Below, one piece after another: positions 34,398-43,951 of a stretch of 64,000 nt of DNA (position 1 is the stretch's first letter; the number at the start of each line of letters is the position of its first letter). Source of the stretch: Ferrovibrio sp046297895 (lineage in GTDB: Bacteria > Pseudomonadota > Alphaproteobacteria > Ferrovibrionales > Ferrovibrionaceae). The notes below the pieces were generated by a model, which saw nothing but the letters and a program-made list of their open reading frames with translations, was not told the origin of the DNA and did no database searches. The DNA lies in the NCBI RefSeq assembly GCF_046297895.1, contig NZ_JBKBHC010000004.1, forward strand, positions 62,001 through 126,000, given 5' to 3'. Both the position numbers and the translations under genes were made by a program.

Positions 34398-35159
34398 ATG
34401 TTTGACTGGTCCGCTTTTCTCTCGGCTTGCAGCGCCATCGTGCATGGCGATGCCGCGCCCGGCGTATTCTCCTATGGCCTGCCACTTGGCCTGCTGATGC
34501 TTGGATTTATCGGCGGATTCACGCATTGCGCCGGCATGTGCGGCCCCTTCGTGCTGGCTCAGGTCGGCAGCCGCCTGGCCGCCACGGACCTCTCCGCCGC
34601 TACGCGGCTTACCCGCCTGCAGGGCATGACGCTGGTGCCCTATCATCTCGGCCGTGCGACGACCTACGCGGCATTGGGGGGGCTTGCCGGCGGCCTCAGC
34701 GGAGGCCTGCAGGGAGTATCGGCGCTCAGTCGCCTGCCGGGCTTTGCTCTATCCATCATGGCGCTTCTGTTCCTTGGGATGGCGGTGTTCCAGTGGACGC
34801 CAAGGATGGCATTTGCCGGCGGTGGATTATCCGCCGGCTGGCAACGGCTTTTCTCGCCTCTGTTCAGTCGGCCGGTAGGCCTGACAGGTTACGCGCTCGG
34901 CCTTGGTCTCGGCTTCCTGCCCTGCGGTCTGGTTTATGCCGCATTGCTGATGGCAGGGGCCAGCGGCGACTGGCGCATGGGAGCGGCCGGCATGGCGGCC
35001 TTTGCGGCCGGCACGGTCCCCGCGCTGCTGGTCGTCGGCATGCTTGGGGTCGCCGCCGGCCACAAGCTGCGGCAGAAGCTGCGCTTCTGGCTGATCCCCA
35101 TCCTGCTGTTCAATGCCGTGCTGGCCGGCCTGATGGCCTGGCGGTGGTTTGCAGCCTAG
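34398..35159 (+). CDS. SafE/DsbD-like membrane protein (TauE/SafE family)
   Basis: 253 residues, about six membrane helices. The motif 'GFIGGFTHCAGMCGPFVLAQ' near residue 30 and 'LGLGFLPCGLVYAALLMAGA' are typical of the UreH/SafE-type family found next to cbb3 assembly genes, where a role in copper or electron handling has been proposed. The Cys residues in both motifs could bind metal. The start at 34398 is placed by similarity and the promoter; upstream codons overlap the FNR box. No sulfite-export evidence. Confidence 0.8.
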   Translation: MFDWSAFLSACSAIVHGDAAPGVFSYGLPLGLLMLGFIGGFTHCAGMCGPFVLAQVGSRLAATDLSAATRLTRLQGMTLVPYHLGRATTYAALGGLAGGLSGGLQGVSALSRLPGFALSIMALLFLGMAVFQWTPRMAFAGGGLSAGWQRLFSPLFSRPVGLTGYALGLGLGFLPCGLVYAALLMAGASGDWRMGAAGMAAFAAGTVPALLVVGMLGVAAGHKLRQKLRFWLIPILLFNAVLAGLMAWRWFAA

Positions 35160-35926
35160 ACCACCAGATCACGATAGGCATGCCAAGTGGCATGCGCGAC
35201 CAGCGGGAAAAACAAGCCCAGGCCGATGAAGAACGTGGCCAGGCCGACCGCTGTGAACAGCACGATCAGGCCGGCCCACAGCGCCATTGCCTTGGGATTG
35301 CGCAGTACCGCGCGCACGCTCACCACCATCGCGGTTATGACGTCGACATCGCGGTCGAGCAGCATCGGCAGGGAAACCACCGAGACCGCGAACACGACCA
35401 CGGCGAAGGCGCCGCCGATCAGCGCACCAATCACCAGGAAAGGCAGATTCTGCGCTTCAATCAGATAAAAGGGCACGGCGTCCAGCGGCGGGGTGCCGCT
35501 GTGGAAATACAGCGCGAACCACAGCAGGGCGACTCGTGTCCAGGCAAAATGCAGCAGCAGAAGGACAACGCCGAAACTGGCAATCTGCAGGGGGCGGCGC
35601 CAGCTCAGCAACGCGGCGGGCAGGCTGACGGCTTCTCCCAGTTGCAGTCGGCGGCTGGTGTCGTATAGGCCCACCGCGATCAGTGGCGCGATCAGGAAAA
35701 ATCCGCCGGCCATAGGCAGAACCAGATAGCCCAGATCGGCCTGCCAGAGGCCGAGAACAAGCAGGTAGCTGATGACGACGAGGCCGGCGCCATAGGCCAG
35801 GCTGACCTGCGGCGAGCGGGTCATGTCGCGCCAGCCCAGGATCAGCCAGTACCAGGGCCGGTCATGCGGAACCTGCCGGACAAGCCCGGGCGGATTGAGG
35901 GGCATCGGTTCGGTTGCACTGATCAT
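35156..35926 (-). CDS. DUF2189-family membrane protein
   Basis: 256 residues from the ATG at 35926. An ATG at 35932 directly abuts the AGGAGG, so the second ATG, 6 bases downstream of it, fits better. Six hydrophobic segments and 'WYWLILGWRDMTRSPQVSLA' are typical of DUF2189. Such proteins occur near cytochrome oxidase genes in alphaproteobacteria; function unknown. It is convergent with the SafE-type gene (4-base overlap of stops) and divergent from ccoN. Confidence 0.82.
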   Translation of the reverse strand: MISATEPMPLNPPGLVRQVPHDRPWYWLILGWRDMTRSPQVSLAYGAGLVVISYLLVLGLWQADLGYLVLPMAGGFFLIAPLIAVGLYDTSRRLQLGEAVSLPAALLSWRRPLQIASFGVVLLLLHFAWTRVALLWFALYFHSGTPPLDAVPFYLIEAQNLPFLVIGALIGGAFAVVVFAVSVVSLPMLLDRDVDVITAMVVSVRAVLRNPKAMALWAGLIVLFTAVGLATFFIGLGLFFPLVAHATWHAYRDLVV

Positions 35927-36018
35927 GGGCATCCTCCTGAAGGCTTATTGTTAGATTGCCTCCTGCGTCACTGCGCCGCAGTATAGCCTTGATTCTGTTT
36001 GAGGGGGAGGGGGTCTTA

Positions 36019-36032
36019 TTGACATGAGTCAA
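36019..36032 (+). promoter_or_regulatory. FNR box upstream of ccoN
   Basis: TTGACATGAGTCAA is a perfect palindrome of the FNR/FixK type (TTGAC-N4-GTCAA). A class II arrangement predicts transcription from about 36067, 46 bases before the ccoN start. Low-oxygen induction of the cbb3 operon is the standard outcome. The rest of the 186-base gap to DUF2189 contains a TATACT on the minus strand (35985-35980) that may serve that gene. Confidence 0.85.
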
Positions 36033-36112
36033 TGCCGCTTCCGTCGGTCCGTCCGACTATCTCGACGCTGGCGGGGGGACCCCGAATCGCCGGCCGTAAA
36101 TGCGAGGAATCC

Positions 36113-37603
36113 ATGACAGCCATAGCTGCAGCCCAACCGGGCGCCACTTCGGTCGCAGGAGCACGCTCCGAGGCCTATGTAGAGGATGCCGTACGGGCTT
36201 TTGTAATCGCCACGATCTTCTGGGGCGTCGCGGCCTTTGCCGCCGGCGTCTACATTGCTCTCCAGCTGGCCTACCCGGTGCTGAATCTGGGACTGGAATG
36301 GACCACTTTCGGCCGTCTCCGGCCGCTGCACACCTCTGCGGCGATCTTCGCGTTCGGCGGCAACGCCCTGCTGGGTACCTCGCTCTACATCGTCCAGCGC
36401 ACCTGTCGTGCCCGCCTGTTCGGCGGTCCGGCGGTGGCCTGGTTCCTGTTCTTCGGCTATCAGCTGTTCATCGTACTGGCGGCGCTGGGTTATGTGTTCG
36501 GCATTACCCAGAGCAAGGAATACGCCGAGCCGGAATGGTTCGTCGACCTCTGGCTTACGCTGGTCTGGGTGGTTTACCTCGTGGCCTTCATGGGCACGCT
36601 GATGAAGCGCGAGGAGCCGCATATCTATGTGGCGAACTGGTTCTTCGTCGCCTTTATCGTCACCATTGCCATGTTGCACATCGTCAACAATCTGGCGATC
36701 CCGGTGTCGTTCTTTGGCACCAAGAGCTATCAACTCTTCTCTGGCGTGCAGGATGCGCTGATCCAGTGGTGGTATGGCCACAACGCGGTGGGCTTCTTCC
36801 TCACTGCCGGTTTCCTGGCGATGATGTACTATTTCATCCCCAAGCAGGCGAACCGTCCGGTCTATTCCTATCGCCTGTCGATCGTGCACTTCTGGTCGCT
36901 GATCTTCCTCTACATCTGGGCCGGCCCGCACCATCTGCATTATACCGCGCTGCCTGACTGGGCCTCGACGCTCGGCATGGTCTTCTCGGTGATGCTGTGG
37001 ATGCCGTCATGGGGCGGCATGATCAACGGCCTGATGACGTTGTCGGGTGCCTGGGACAAGCTGCGCACAGATCCGGCCCTGCGTTTCTCGGTGACCGCCG
37101 TGGCTTTCTACGGCATGTCCACCTTTGAAGGTCCGGTCATGTCGATCCGTCAGGTGAACGGCCTCAGCCACTATACCGACTGGACCATTGGTCACGTGCA
37201 TTCCGGCGCGCTCGGCTGGAATGCCTTCATCACTTTCGGCGCGCTGTACTATCTCGTGCCGGTACTGTGGAAGCGGTCGGGCCTGTATTCGGTCCGCCTG
37301 GTGTCCTACCACTTCTGGATCGCCACCATCGGCATTCTGCTTTACATCAGCGCGATGTGGGTGTCCGGCATCATGCAGGGCCTGATGTGGCGCGCCTACG
37401 ACAACCTCGGCTTCCTGCAGTATTCCTTCGTCGAGACCGTGCAGGCGATGCATCCCTTCTATGTGATCCGTGCGCTGGGTGGTCTGCTGTTCCTGACCGG
37501 TGCGCTGATCATGGTCTACAACCTGTGGCGCACGGCGCGGGGCGATGTCCGCAATGAAACGCCGATCGTCCGCGCCCCCGCTCAGTCGGCGGCGGCAGAG
37601 TAA
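36113..37603 (+). CDS. ccoN: cbb3-type cytochrome c oxidase subunit I (CcoN)
   Basis: 496 residues from the ATG at 36113 with GAGG before it; the open frame from 36032 is longer but lies in the promoter. About twelve membrane helices. Heme and copper ligands are in 'LRPLHTSAAIFAFGGNALLG', 'GHNAVGFFLTAGFL', 'YIWAGPHHLHYTALPDW' and 'DWTIGHVHSGALGWNAF'. It is the catalytic subunit reducing O2 at very low oxygen. First gene of ccoNOQP. Confidence 0.95.
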   Translation: MTAIAAAQPGATSVAGARSEAYVEDAVRAFVIATIFWGVAAFAAGVYIALQLAYPVLNLGLEWTTFGRLRPLHTSAAIFAFGGNALLGTSLYIVQRTCRARLFGGPAVAWFLFFGYQLFIVLAALGYVFGITQSKEYAEPEWFVDLWLTLVWVVYLVAFMGTLMKREEPHIYVANWFFVAFIVTIAMLHIVNNLAIPVSFFGTKSYQLFSGVQDALIQWWYGHNAVGFFLTAGFLAMMYYFIPKQANRPVYSYRLSIVHFWSLIFLYIWAGPHHLHYTALPDWASTLGMVFSVMLWMPSWGGMINGLMTLSGAWDKLRTDPALRFSVTAVAFYGMSTFEGPVMSIRQVNGLSHYTDWTIGHVHSGALGWNAFITFGALYYLVPVLWKRSGLYSVRLVSYHFWIATIGILLYISAMWVSGIMQGLMWRAYDNLGFLQYSFVETVQAMHPFYVIRALGGLLFLTGALIMVYNLWRTARGDVRNETPIVRAPAQSAAAE

Positions 37604-37615
37604 GGAGAGCCCGAC

Positions 37616-38341
37616 ATGGCCTATCGTCACGAAGTCATCGAGAAGAACTCGGTCCTGCTGCTCGTGCTGAGCCTGATCACGGTTGCCATCGGCGGCCTGG
37701 TCGAGATCGTCCCTCTCTTCACCATCGAGACCACCATCGAACGGGTGCAGGGCATGAGGCCCTACTCCCCGCTCGAACTGGCCGGGCGCAACATATACAT
37801 CCGCGAGGGCTGCTATGTCTGCCACAGCCAGCAGATCCGCCCGCTGCGCGACGAGGTCGAGCGTTACGGCCATTACAGCCTGGCAGCGGAGAGCATGTAC
37901 GATCATCCGTTCCAGTGGGGCTCCAAGCGCACCGGCCCCGATCTCGCCCGCGTTGGCGGCAAATATTCCAACGAGTGGCATGTCGAACACCTCAAGGATC
38001 CGCGTGCTGTGGTGTCGGAGTCCATCATGCCGCCCTATGCCTTCCTGGCGAACCGTCCCCTGCAATACGCTGACATCGCCGATCACCTGAAGGCGCTGCG
38101 GGTCACCGGCGTGCCCTATACCGATGACATGATCCAGAACGCTAAGCAGGATCTTGAGGCGCAGACCACGGCGGATGCCGATACCGATGCGGTCGCCGCT
38201 CGCTATCCCAAGGCGCGCATGGGCGATTTCGATGGCAATCCAGCTCAGATCACCGAGATGGATGCCCTGGTCGCCTATCTGCAGATGCTGGGCACCCTTG
38301 TCGAATTCGACAAGGTGCAGCCAGGCAGCCTTCGCCAGTAA
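37616..38341 (+). CDS. ccoO: cbb3 oxidase monoheme subunit II (CcoO)
   Basis: 241 residues with one N-terminal membrane anchor (about 13-35) and a periplasmic c-type heme domain: 'REGCYVCHSQQIRPLRDE' carries the CxxCH. 'YAFLANRPLQYADIADHL' provides the axial-Met region. It passes electrons from CcoP to CcoN. Ribosome-binding site AAGGAGA. Confidence 0.94.
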   Translation: MAYRHEVIEKNSVLLLVLSLITVAIGGLVEIVPLFTIETTIERVQGMRPYSPLELAGRNIYIREGCYVCHSQQIRPLRDEVERYGHYSLAAESMYDHPFQWGSKRTGPDLARVGGKYSNEWHVEHLKDPRAVVSESIMPPYAFLANRPLQYADIADHLKALRVTGVPYTDDMIQNAKQDLEAQTTADADTDAVAARYPKARMGDFDGNPAQITEMDALVAYLQMLGTLVEFDKVQPGSLRQ

Positions 38342-38351
38342 GGAGGCTGTC

Positions 38352-38525
38352 ATGTTGCAGGCCATATACCCACATCTGAAATCCTTGTGGACGCTGTGGT
38401 TCTTTGTGCTGTTCGCCGGCACCGTTATTTGGGTGATGTGGCCGTCCAGACGCAAGGACTGGGAATCGCGCGGACAGATTCCGCTGCGCGACGGCGCTTT
38501 GCATAACGGCATCGAGAAGGAGTGA
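38352..38525 (+). CDS. ccoQ: cbb3 oxidase small subunit CcoQ
   Basis: 57 residues: one membrane helix ('LWTLWFFVLFAGTVIWVMW') and a charged tail, the usual CcoQ layout. AAGGAGG lies 8 bases before the ATG. It stabilises the CcoP-CcoNO interaction. It is placed between ccoO and ccoP as in most proteobacteria. Confidence 0.88.
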   Translation: MLQAIYPHLKSLWTLWFFVLFAGTVIWVMWPSRRKDWESRGQIPLRDGALHNGIEKE

Positions 38526-38529
38526 TCTG

Positions 38530-39393
38530 ATGCCCACCAAGATCGAAAAAGACGCCATCACCGGCACTGAAACCACTGGCCATGAGTGGGACGGTCTCAA
38601 GGAATTGAACACGCCGCTGCCGCGGTGGTGGCTGTATGTGTTTTACGCCACTGTGCTGTTTTCGGTTGTATGGATGGTGCTGTATCCCTCGGTGCCTTTT
38701 CTGAACAGCCATTTCGGCGGCATCCTTGGCTATACCCAGCGCGAGGACGTTTCCAAGCGGCTGCAGGAAGCCAGCACGGCGCAGGCCCAGTATCGCGACC
38801 AGATCGCCAAGCTCGATATTGCTGCCGTGAAGGCCGATCCCGAATTGAACCGTTTCGCGCTGGCCGGCGGCCGCGTGCTGTTCGCCGAGAATTGCGCGCC
38901 CTGCCATCAGTCGGGCGGCACTGGCGCCAAGGGTTATCCCAGCCTGGCCGATGACGACTGGCTATGGGGCGGCAAGCTGGAGGAAATCCAGCAGACCCTG
39001 CAGCACGGCATACGCTGGGCCAACGACAACGATACCCGTGTGTCGCAGATGCCGCGGTTCCTGGCCGATGGCCTGCTGACCATGCCGCAGATCCAGGCGG
39101 TCGCCCAGCATGTGTTGTCGCTGTCGGGCCTCGACAAACCGCATGCCGAGGGCGCCAAGCTGTTCGCCGAGCAATGCGCCTCCTGTCATGGCGAACAGGG
39201 CAAGGGCCTGCGCGAACTTGGCGCCCCCAATCTGACCGACAAGATCTGGCTGTATGGCGGCGACAGGGCCTCTGTCGTCCAGTCGATAGCCTATTCCCGT
39301 GCCGGCGTGATGCCAGCCTGGGCCGGGCGTCTGGACGACGCCACGATCAAGATGCTGACACTTTATGTTCATGCCCTGGGCGGCGGCGAGTAA
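38530..39393 (+). CDS. ccoP: cbb3 oxidase diheme subunit III (CcoP)
   Basis: 287 residues: an N-terminal membrane segment (about 37-58), then two class I cytochrome c domains with 'ENCAPCHQSGGTGAKGYP' and 'EQCASCHGEQGKGL'. It accepts electrons from soluble cytochrome c. Overlap-free, 4 bases after ccoQ. Confidence 0.94.
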   Translation: MPTKIEKDAITGTETTGHEWDGLKELNTPLPRWWLYVFYATVLFSVVWMVLYPSVPFLNSHFGGILGYTQREDVSKRLQEASTAQAQYRDQIAKLDIAAVKADPELNRFALAGGRVLFAENCAPCHQSGGTGAKGYPSLADDDWLWGGKLEEIQQTLQHGIRWANDNDTRVSQMPRFLADGLLTMPQIQAVAQHVLSLSGLDKPHAEGAKLFAEQCASCHGEQGKGLRELGAPNLTDKIWLYGGDRASVVQSIAYSRAGVMPAWAGRLDDATIKMLTLYVHALGGGE

Positions 39394-39420
39394 CCGGCAG
39401 GCGTAAGTCTTAAACGAGAT

Positions 39421-39460
39421 GGCGTGGCGCAGCGGCAGATTGCCGCTGCGCCCAAACGCC
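39421..39460. terminator. Large hairpin between ccoP and ccoG
   Basis: GGCGCAGCGGCA and TGCCGCTGCGCC pair perfectly over 12 bp around a 3-base loop. An outer GGCGT/ACGCC pair extends the stem after a 3-base bulge. There is no T tract. It probably limits read-through into ccoGHIS or protects the ccoNOQP message 3' end, giving more oxidase than assembly proteins. Confidence 0.6.
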
Positions 39461-39539
39461 ACAGATTGAGTCAGTAGGCGGCGCACTAAATTCCGGAAAA
39501 AGGATCGGGGGAGATTCCGGGATTTACGACCAGCAGCGC

Positions 39540-41024
39540 ATGAGGGTGCGAGTGACTGATATGAACCAGATGGCCCCTGAAACTAAGAATCGCGCCGACG
39601 CGATGCTGGGGCTGTTCGCGCCCTCGCTCTATTCCGACCACGTCAAGGTTTATCCCCGGGCCGTTTCCGGCCGCTTCCGCAATATCAAATGGGCGATCCT
39701 GATCGCCTGCCTCGCGGCCTACTATATCGCGCCATGGATACGCTGGGATCGCGGACCGGATGCTCCCGATCAGGCCCTGCTCCTCGATATGGAGGGGCGC
39801 CGCGGCTATTTCTTCTGGATCGAGATCTGGCCGCAGGAAGTCTATTATCTCACCGGACTGCTCATCCTAGGCGCAGTCGCCCTGTTCCTGGCCACTGCTT
39901 TGTTCGGTCGAGTCTGGTGCGGCTATGCCTGCCCGCAGACGGTCTGGACCGACCTTTTCATGCTGGTGGAGCGCTGGATCGAGGGCGATCGCAATGCCCG
40001 CATGCGACTGGACCAGCAGCCGTTCAGTTTCAACAAGGCCTGGCGCAAGACCGCCAAGCATGTCGTATGGCTGCTGATCGCCGCGGCCACCGGCGGTGCC
40101 TGGATCATGTATTTCCAGGATGCGCCAACGGTGACGCGCGAGATCTTCACCGGCGAAGCCGGCAGCGGCACATATTTCTTCTTCGGATTGTTTACCGGCA
40201 CCACCTACCTGTTGGCCGGCTGGGCCCGTGAGCAGGTTTGCACCTATATGTGCCCCTGGCCGCGCTTCCAGGCTGCGATGCAGGACGAACACACGCTGGC
40301 CGTGACATATCAGGGCTGGCGTGGCGAGACGCGCGGCAAACACAAGGCCGGGGAAAGCTGGGAAGGCCGTGGCGACTGCGTCGATTGCCGCGCCTGCGTG
40401 AATGTTTGTCCTACCGGCATCGACATTCGCGATGGCATGCAGCTCGAATGCATCGGCTGCGGCCTGTGTATTGATGCCTGCGACGAGATCATGGCCAAGG
40501 TGGGCCGGCCACAGCGGTTGATCGATTTCGTCTCTATCGCGAATCTCGAGCGGCGTGCCAACAAGCAGCAAACCATACTCAAGCTCCTTCGCACCCGCAC
40601 CGTTGTCTACGCAGCCCTGCTGGCTTTGGTCGTGGCGATCATGGCTGGCGCGCTGCTGACGCGTTCGAGCTGGGAGATGAACGTGCTGCATGACCGGGCG
40701 CCGCTTTATATCACCCTGTCGGATGGCTCGCTGCGCAACGGCTATACCGTCAAGCTGCTCAACAAGACCCGTGACGAACGCAGGCTGTTCCTGACCATAG
40801 AAGGCATCCCCCAGGCCACCATGTTCCTGGCTGGCGAGGGCGACGAGCCGGCCGCGCGCCTGCCGGTGGTGGCGCCACCCGATGATGTCGGCGAATACCG
40901 GGTGTTCGTTAAGGCGCCGCGCCAGGCCATTCGGCAAGCCTCCACCGGCCTGCGCTTTCACGTAACGGATGCCGAGGGGCGTCGCCTGGTCAGCTACCAG
41001 TCCACCTTCAACGCCCCAAATTGA
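39540..41024 (+). CDS. ccoG: Cytochrome c oxidase accessory protein CcoG (FixG)
   Basis: 494 residues if read from 39540; an ATG at 39561 ('MNQMAPE') is a possible shorter start, and neither has a strong ribosome-binding site. About five membrane helices, conserved 'CGYACPQTVW' and 'CTYMCPWPRFQ', then two 4Fe-4S motifs in 'CVDCRACVNVCPTG' and 'CIGCGLCIDACD'. The C-terminal Ig-like domain faces the periplasm. CcoG is linked to copper reduction during cbb3 assembly. Confidence 0.92.
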   Translation: MRVRVTDMNQMAPETKNRADAMLGLFAPSLYSDHVKVYPRAVSGRFRNIKWAILIACLAAYYIAPWIRWDRGPDAPDQALLLDMEGRRGYFFWIEIWPQEVYYLTGLLILGAVALFLATALFGRVWCGYACPQTVWTDLFMLVERWIEGDRNARMRLDQQPFSFNKAWRKTAKHVVWLLIAAATGGAWIMYFQDAPTVTREIFTGEAGSGTYFFFGLFTGTTYLLAGWAREQVCTYMCPWPRFQAAMQDEHTLAVTYQGWRGETRGKHKAGESWEGRGDCVDCRACVNVCPTGIDIRDGMQLECIGCGLCIDACDEIMAKVGRPQRLIDFVSIANLERRANKQQTILKLLRTRTVVYAALLALVVAIMAGALLTRSSWEMNVLHDRAPLYITLSDGSLRNGYTVKLLNKTRDERRLFLTIEGIPQATMFLAGEGDEPAARLPVVAPPDDVGEYRVFVKAPRQAIRQASTGLRFHVTDAEGRRLVSYQSTFNAPN

Positions 41025-41052
41025 TGCTTTCAAGGTCTCTGGAGCCGCTATA

Positions 41053-41550
41053 ATGACCGTCGCTATGGCACGAGGAACGACTTCATTGCGGGGGCACTGG
41101 ATCCCCTGGCTGTTTGTGGCAGGTTTTGTGATCGTTATCGCGGTCAATGCCACGCTGATCGTCTATGCCACCGATACATACAGCGGCCTGGTGGTTGAGC
41201 ATCCCTACAAGAAGGGGCTGGCCTATAATCAGACCAAGGCGCAACTCGACGCGCAGGCGAGGCTGGGATGGCGCTATGACGTCGCAGTCACGCCCATGGG
41301 CGACCATATCGCGATCGAACTGCGCTGGATCGATGCGACGCAAGCCGCGCTTGACGGCCTGGCGCTGGAAGGGAGTTTGCAGCGGCCAGTGGAAAACCTG
41401 CCCCCCCTGCAAATCGCTTTCGAGCCGGTGGGCGGCGGCCGGTACCGCAGCCTGATCGCGCTACCCAAGCGCGGGGCCTGGGACCTGCATTTCTCCGCCC
41501 GGCGCGGTAGCGACGAGTTCGCCGGCGCCGAGCGACTGATGATCCGGTGA
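41053..41550 (+). CDS. ccoH: Cytochrome oxidase assembly protein CcoH (FixH)
   Basis: 165 residues from the ATG at 41053 with GGAG upstream; the longer open frame overlaps ccoG. One N-terminal membrane helix ('WIPWLFVAGFVIVIAVNATL'), 'HPYKKGLAYNQTKAQLDAQA', which is the FixH signature, and a periplasmic domain. Needed for stable cbb3 assembly. Confidence 0.9.
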   Translation: MTVAMARGTTSLRGHWIPWLFVAGFVIVIAVNATLIVYATDTYSGLVVEHPYKKGLAYNQTKAQLDAQARLGWRYDVAVTPMGDHIAIELRWIDATQAALDGLALEGSLQRPVENLPPLQIAFEPVGGGRYRSLIALPKRGAWDLHFSARRGSDEFAGAERLMIR

Positions 41551-41557
41551 GCGGACC

Positions 41558-43951
41558 ATGGCGCTGGCTGCTCTGTCGACCGATGCAACCCGCCTGCAGG
41601 CCGGCGCTACTGCCGCCTGCGCCCATTGTGGTGCGCCGGTTGCAGGCCAGGTCGATGAAGGCCGGCCGTCATTCTGCTGCAGCGGCTGCGCCGGTGCGTA
41701 TTCCATGATCAAGGGATTGGGACTGGAACGGTATTACAGCCTGCGCGACGCCGCAGCGCCGACGCCGGCAGATGCCGATGCCGCAGACTGGCGAGAATTC
41801 GTTCAGAGCGGAAAGGATGAGACCTGTCAGGTCGAATTCCTGGTCGAGGGCATGCATTGTGCCGCCTGTCTGTGGCTTATCGAGCAGGCTCTGCGCGCCC
41901 AGCCTGGCGTGCAGCAGGCGCGGCTTTCCGCCACCACCCGCCGTTTGACCTTGAACTGGAGGGGGGCAACGGATCGGGTCAACGAACTGGCCGGCATTGT
42001 CACGCGCCTGGGCTATCGCTGTCTGGCCCTGACCTCGGAAGCCGCTGAAAAAATCGGCAGCGCCGAAGAACGCGACCTGCTGCGTGCGATGGCAGTGGCC
42101 GGCTTTGCCGCCGCCAATATCATGCTTCTGTCGGTTTCGGTCTGGTCCGGCCATGTCGGCGAAATGGGCATGGCCACTCGCGATCTGTTTCATGGCATAT
42201 CGGCACTGATAGCAATCCCTGCAATCGCTTATGCCGGCCGGCCTTTCTACCGTTCGGCCTATGCGGTTCTGCGCCAGGGCCGCACCAACATGGACGTGCC
42301 GATCACCATTGGCGTCACGCTCGCAGTGGTCGTCAGTCTGGCCGAGATGCTGCGCTCCGGGCCACATGCCTATTTCGATGCGGCTGTCACGCTGCTGTTC
42401 TTCCTGCTGGTCGGTCGGTATCTGGATCTGCGGGCGCGCGGATTTGCGCGCCGTACCGCGCAGCGGTTAGTGGCATGGACCGCCAAGCCGGTTTCGGTCG
42501 TCGGCGAGTCCGGGATTCTGCAGCGGCCAGCCCATATGGTTGCGGTCGGCGACCGGGTGCTGGTTGCCACCGGCGAGCGCGTGCCTGTGGATGGCATGGT
42601 GATAGAGGGCCGTTCTGCACTGGATTCCAGTCTGATCAATGGCGAAACCCTGCCGCAGGCCGCGGAAATCGGCACCCATGTCTTCGCCGGAGCAATCAAT
42701 CTCGAGGCGCCGCTTACTCTGCGTGTCACGGCAGTCGGCAGCGCCACGTTGTTGGGAGAGATCGCGCGCCTGATGGAGGCGGCTGAGCATGGCCGCGACC
42801 AGTATGTGCGCCTGGCCGAACGGGTCGCGCGCTGGTATGCCCCGGTGGTCCATGTCACGGCAGTGTTAAGCTTTGCGGGCTGGATGCTCATCGGCGATGC
42901 CGATTGGCGCAGCGCGATGCTGATTGCCGCCGCTGTATTGATCATCACCTGTCCCTGTGCCTTGGCGCTGGCCGTTCCAGTGGTGCAGGTGGTGGCCAGC
43001 AGTCGCCTGATGCGGCGCGGCATCCTGCTCAAGTCAGCCACCGCACTGGAGCGTGCTGCCCCGATCGATACCATCGTATTCGACAAGACCGGCACGCTCA
43101 CGCTGGGTCAGCCACGTCTGCTGAACGAGGATGCGGGCGATGCGGAAAGCCTGCATCTGGCGGCCAGCCTGGCTGTGCGCAGCCGTCATCCGCTCTGCAA
43201 GGCGCTGCTGGCAGCCTGTGGCGACGTTGCCCAGGCCGATGGGGTCCAGGAATTGCCGGGGCAGGGGCTGCGGCTGCAGACGGCCGCCGGCGATATCCGC
43301 CTTGGGCATGCCAGGTTTGCCGGCGTCGATGTCCGTCCGGCCGACGGCTACTCGGAACTCTGGTTGACGCGCCCAGGCCATGTTGCGCGCCGCTTCCGTT
43401 TCACGGACACGCTGCGCAGCGATGCAGCCACCGTTGTTGACGGCCTGCGCCGCGCTGGCTTCCGCGTGGCGATTCTTTCGGGCGACCATCCCGCGGCGGT
43501 ATCGGCCGTGGCAGAGCAGATCGGAATTGCCGACTGGCAGGCGGGCATGGATCCGCGCGACAAGGCCGCAGCGATCGCCGCCCTCAAGCAGCAGGGCCGC
43601 CATGTGCTGATGGTGGGCGATGGCTTGAATGATGCCGTCGCGCTGGCCCAGGCTGACGCCTCGCTGTCGCCTTCGTCCGGCCTGGATATCGCGCAGAACG
43701 CGGCTGACGCCGTTTTCCAGGGCGAGAAACTGGTTGCGGTGCCCGAATTCCTCTCTGTGGCGCGGCGCAGCCGCAGCCTTGCATTTCAGAATCTGGTTCT
43801 GGCCCTGGTGTATAATCTGTTTGCCGTGCCGCTGGCGATCGCCGGCATGGTCACGCCGCTGATCGCGGCGATCGCCATGTCGAGTTCATCTATCCTGGTG
43901 GTCGGCAATGCGCTGCGGCTTGATCTTGGCCGGCGCAGGGAGGCCGCATGA
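41558..43951 (+). CDS. ccoI: Copper-translocating P-type ATPase CcoI (FixI)
   Basis: 797 residues. An N-terminal Cys-rich zone ('CAHCGAPVAG', 'FCCSGCAGAY'), a heavy-metal-binding domain ('GMHCAACLWLIEQAL'), the CPC ion channel motif ('TCPCALALAVPV'), phosphorylation site 'FDKTGTLTLG' and hinge 'MVGDGLNDAVALAQAD'. It exports copper to the periplasm for the CcoN active site. It overlaps ccoS by 4 bases. Confidence 0.94.
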   Translation: MALAALSTDATRLQAGATAACAHCGAPVAGQVDEGRPSFCCSGCAGAYSMIKGLGLERYYSLRDAAAPTPADADAADWREFVQSGKDETCQVEFLVEGMHCAACLWLIEQALRAQPGVQQARLSATTRRLTLNWRGATDRVNELAGIVTRLGYRCLALTSEAAEKIGSAEERDLLRAMAVAGFAAANIMLLSVSVWSGHVGEMGMATRDLFHGISALIAIPAIAYAGRPFYRSAYAVLRQGRTNMDVPITIGVTLAVVVSLAEMLRSGPHAYFDAAVTLLFFLLVGRYLDLRARGFARRTAQRLVAWTAKPVSVVGESGILQRPAHMVAVGDRVLVATGERVPVDGMVIEGRSALDSSLINGETLPQAAEIGTHVFAGAINLEAPLTLRVTAVGSATLLGEIARLMEAAEHGRDQYVRLAERVARWYAPVVHVTAVLSFAGWMLIGDADWRSAMLIAAAVLIITCPCALALAVPVVQVVASSRLMRRGILLKSATALERAAPIDTIVFDKTGTLTLGQPRLLNEDAGDAESLHLAASLAVRSRHPLCKALLAACGDVAQADGVQELPGQGLRLQTAAGDIRLGHARFAGVDVRPADGYSELWLTRPGHVARRFRFTDTLRSDAATVVDGLRRAGFRVAILSGDHPAAVSAVAEQIGIADWQAGMDPRDKAAAIAALKQQGRHVLMVGDGLNDAVALAQADASLSPSSGLDIAQNAADAVFQGEKLVAVPEFLSVARRSRSLAFQNLVLALVYNLFAVPLAIAGMVTPLIAAIAMSSSSILVVGNALRLDLGRRREAA

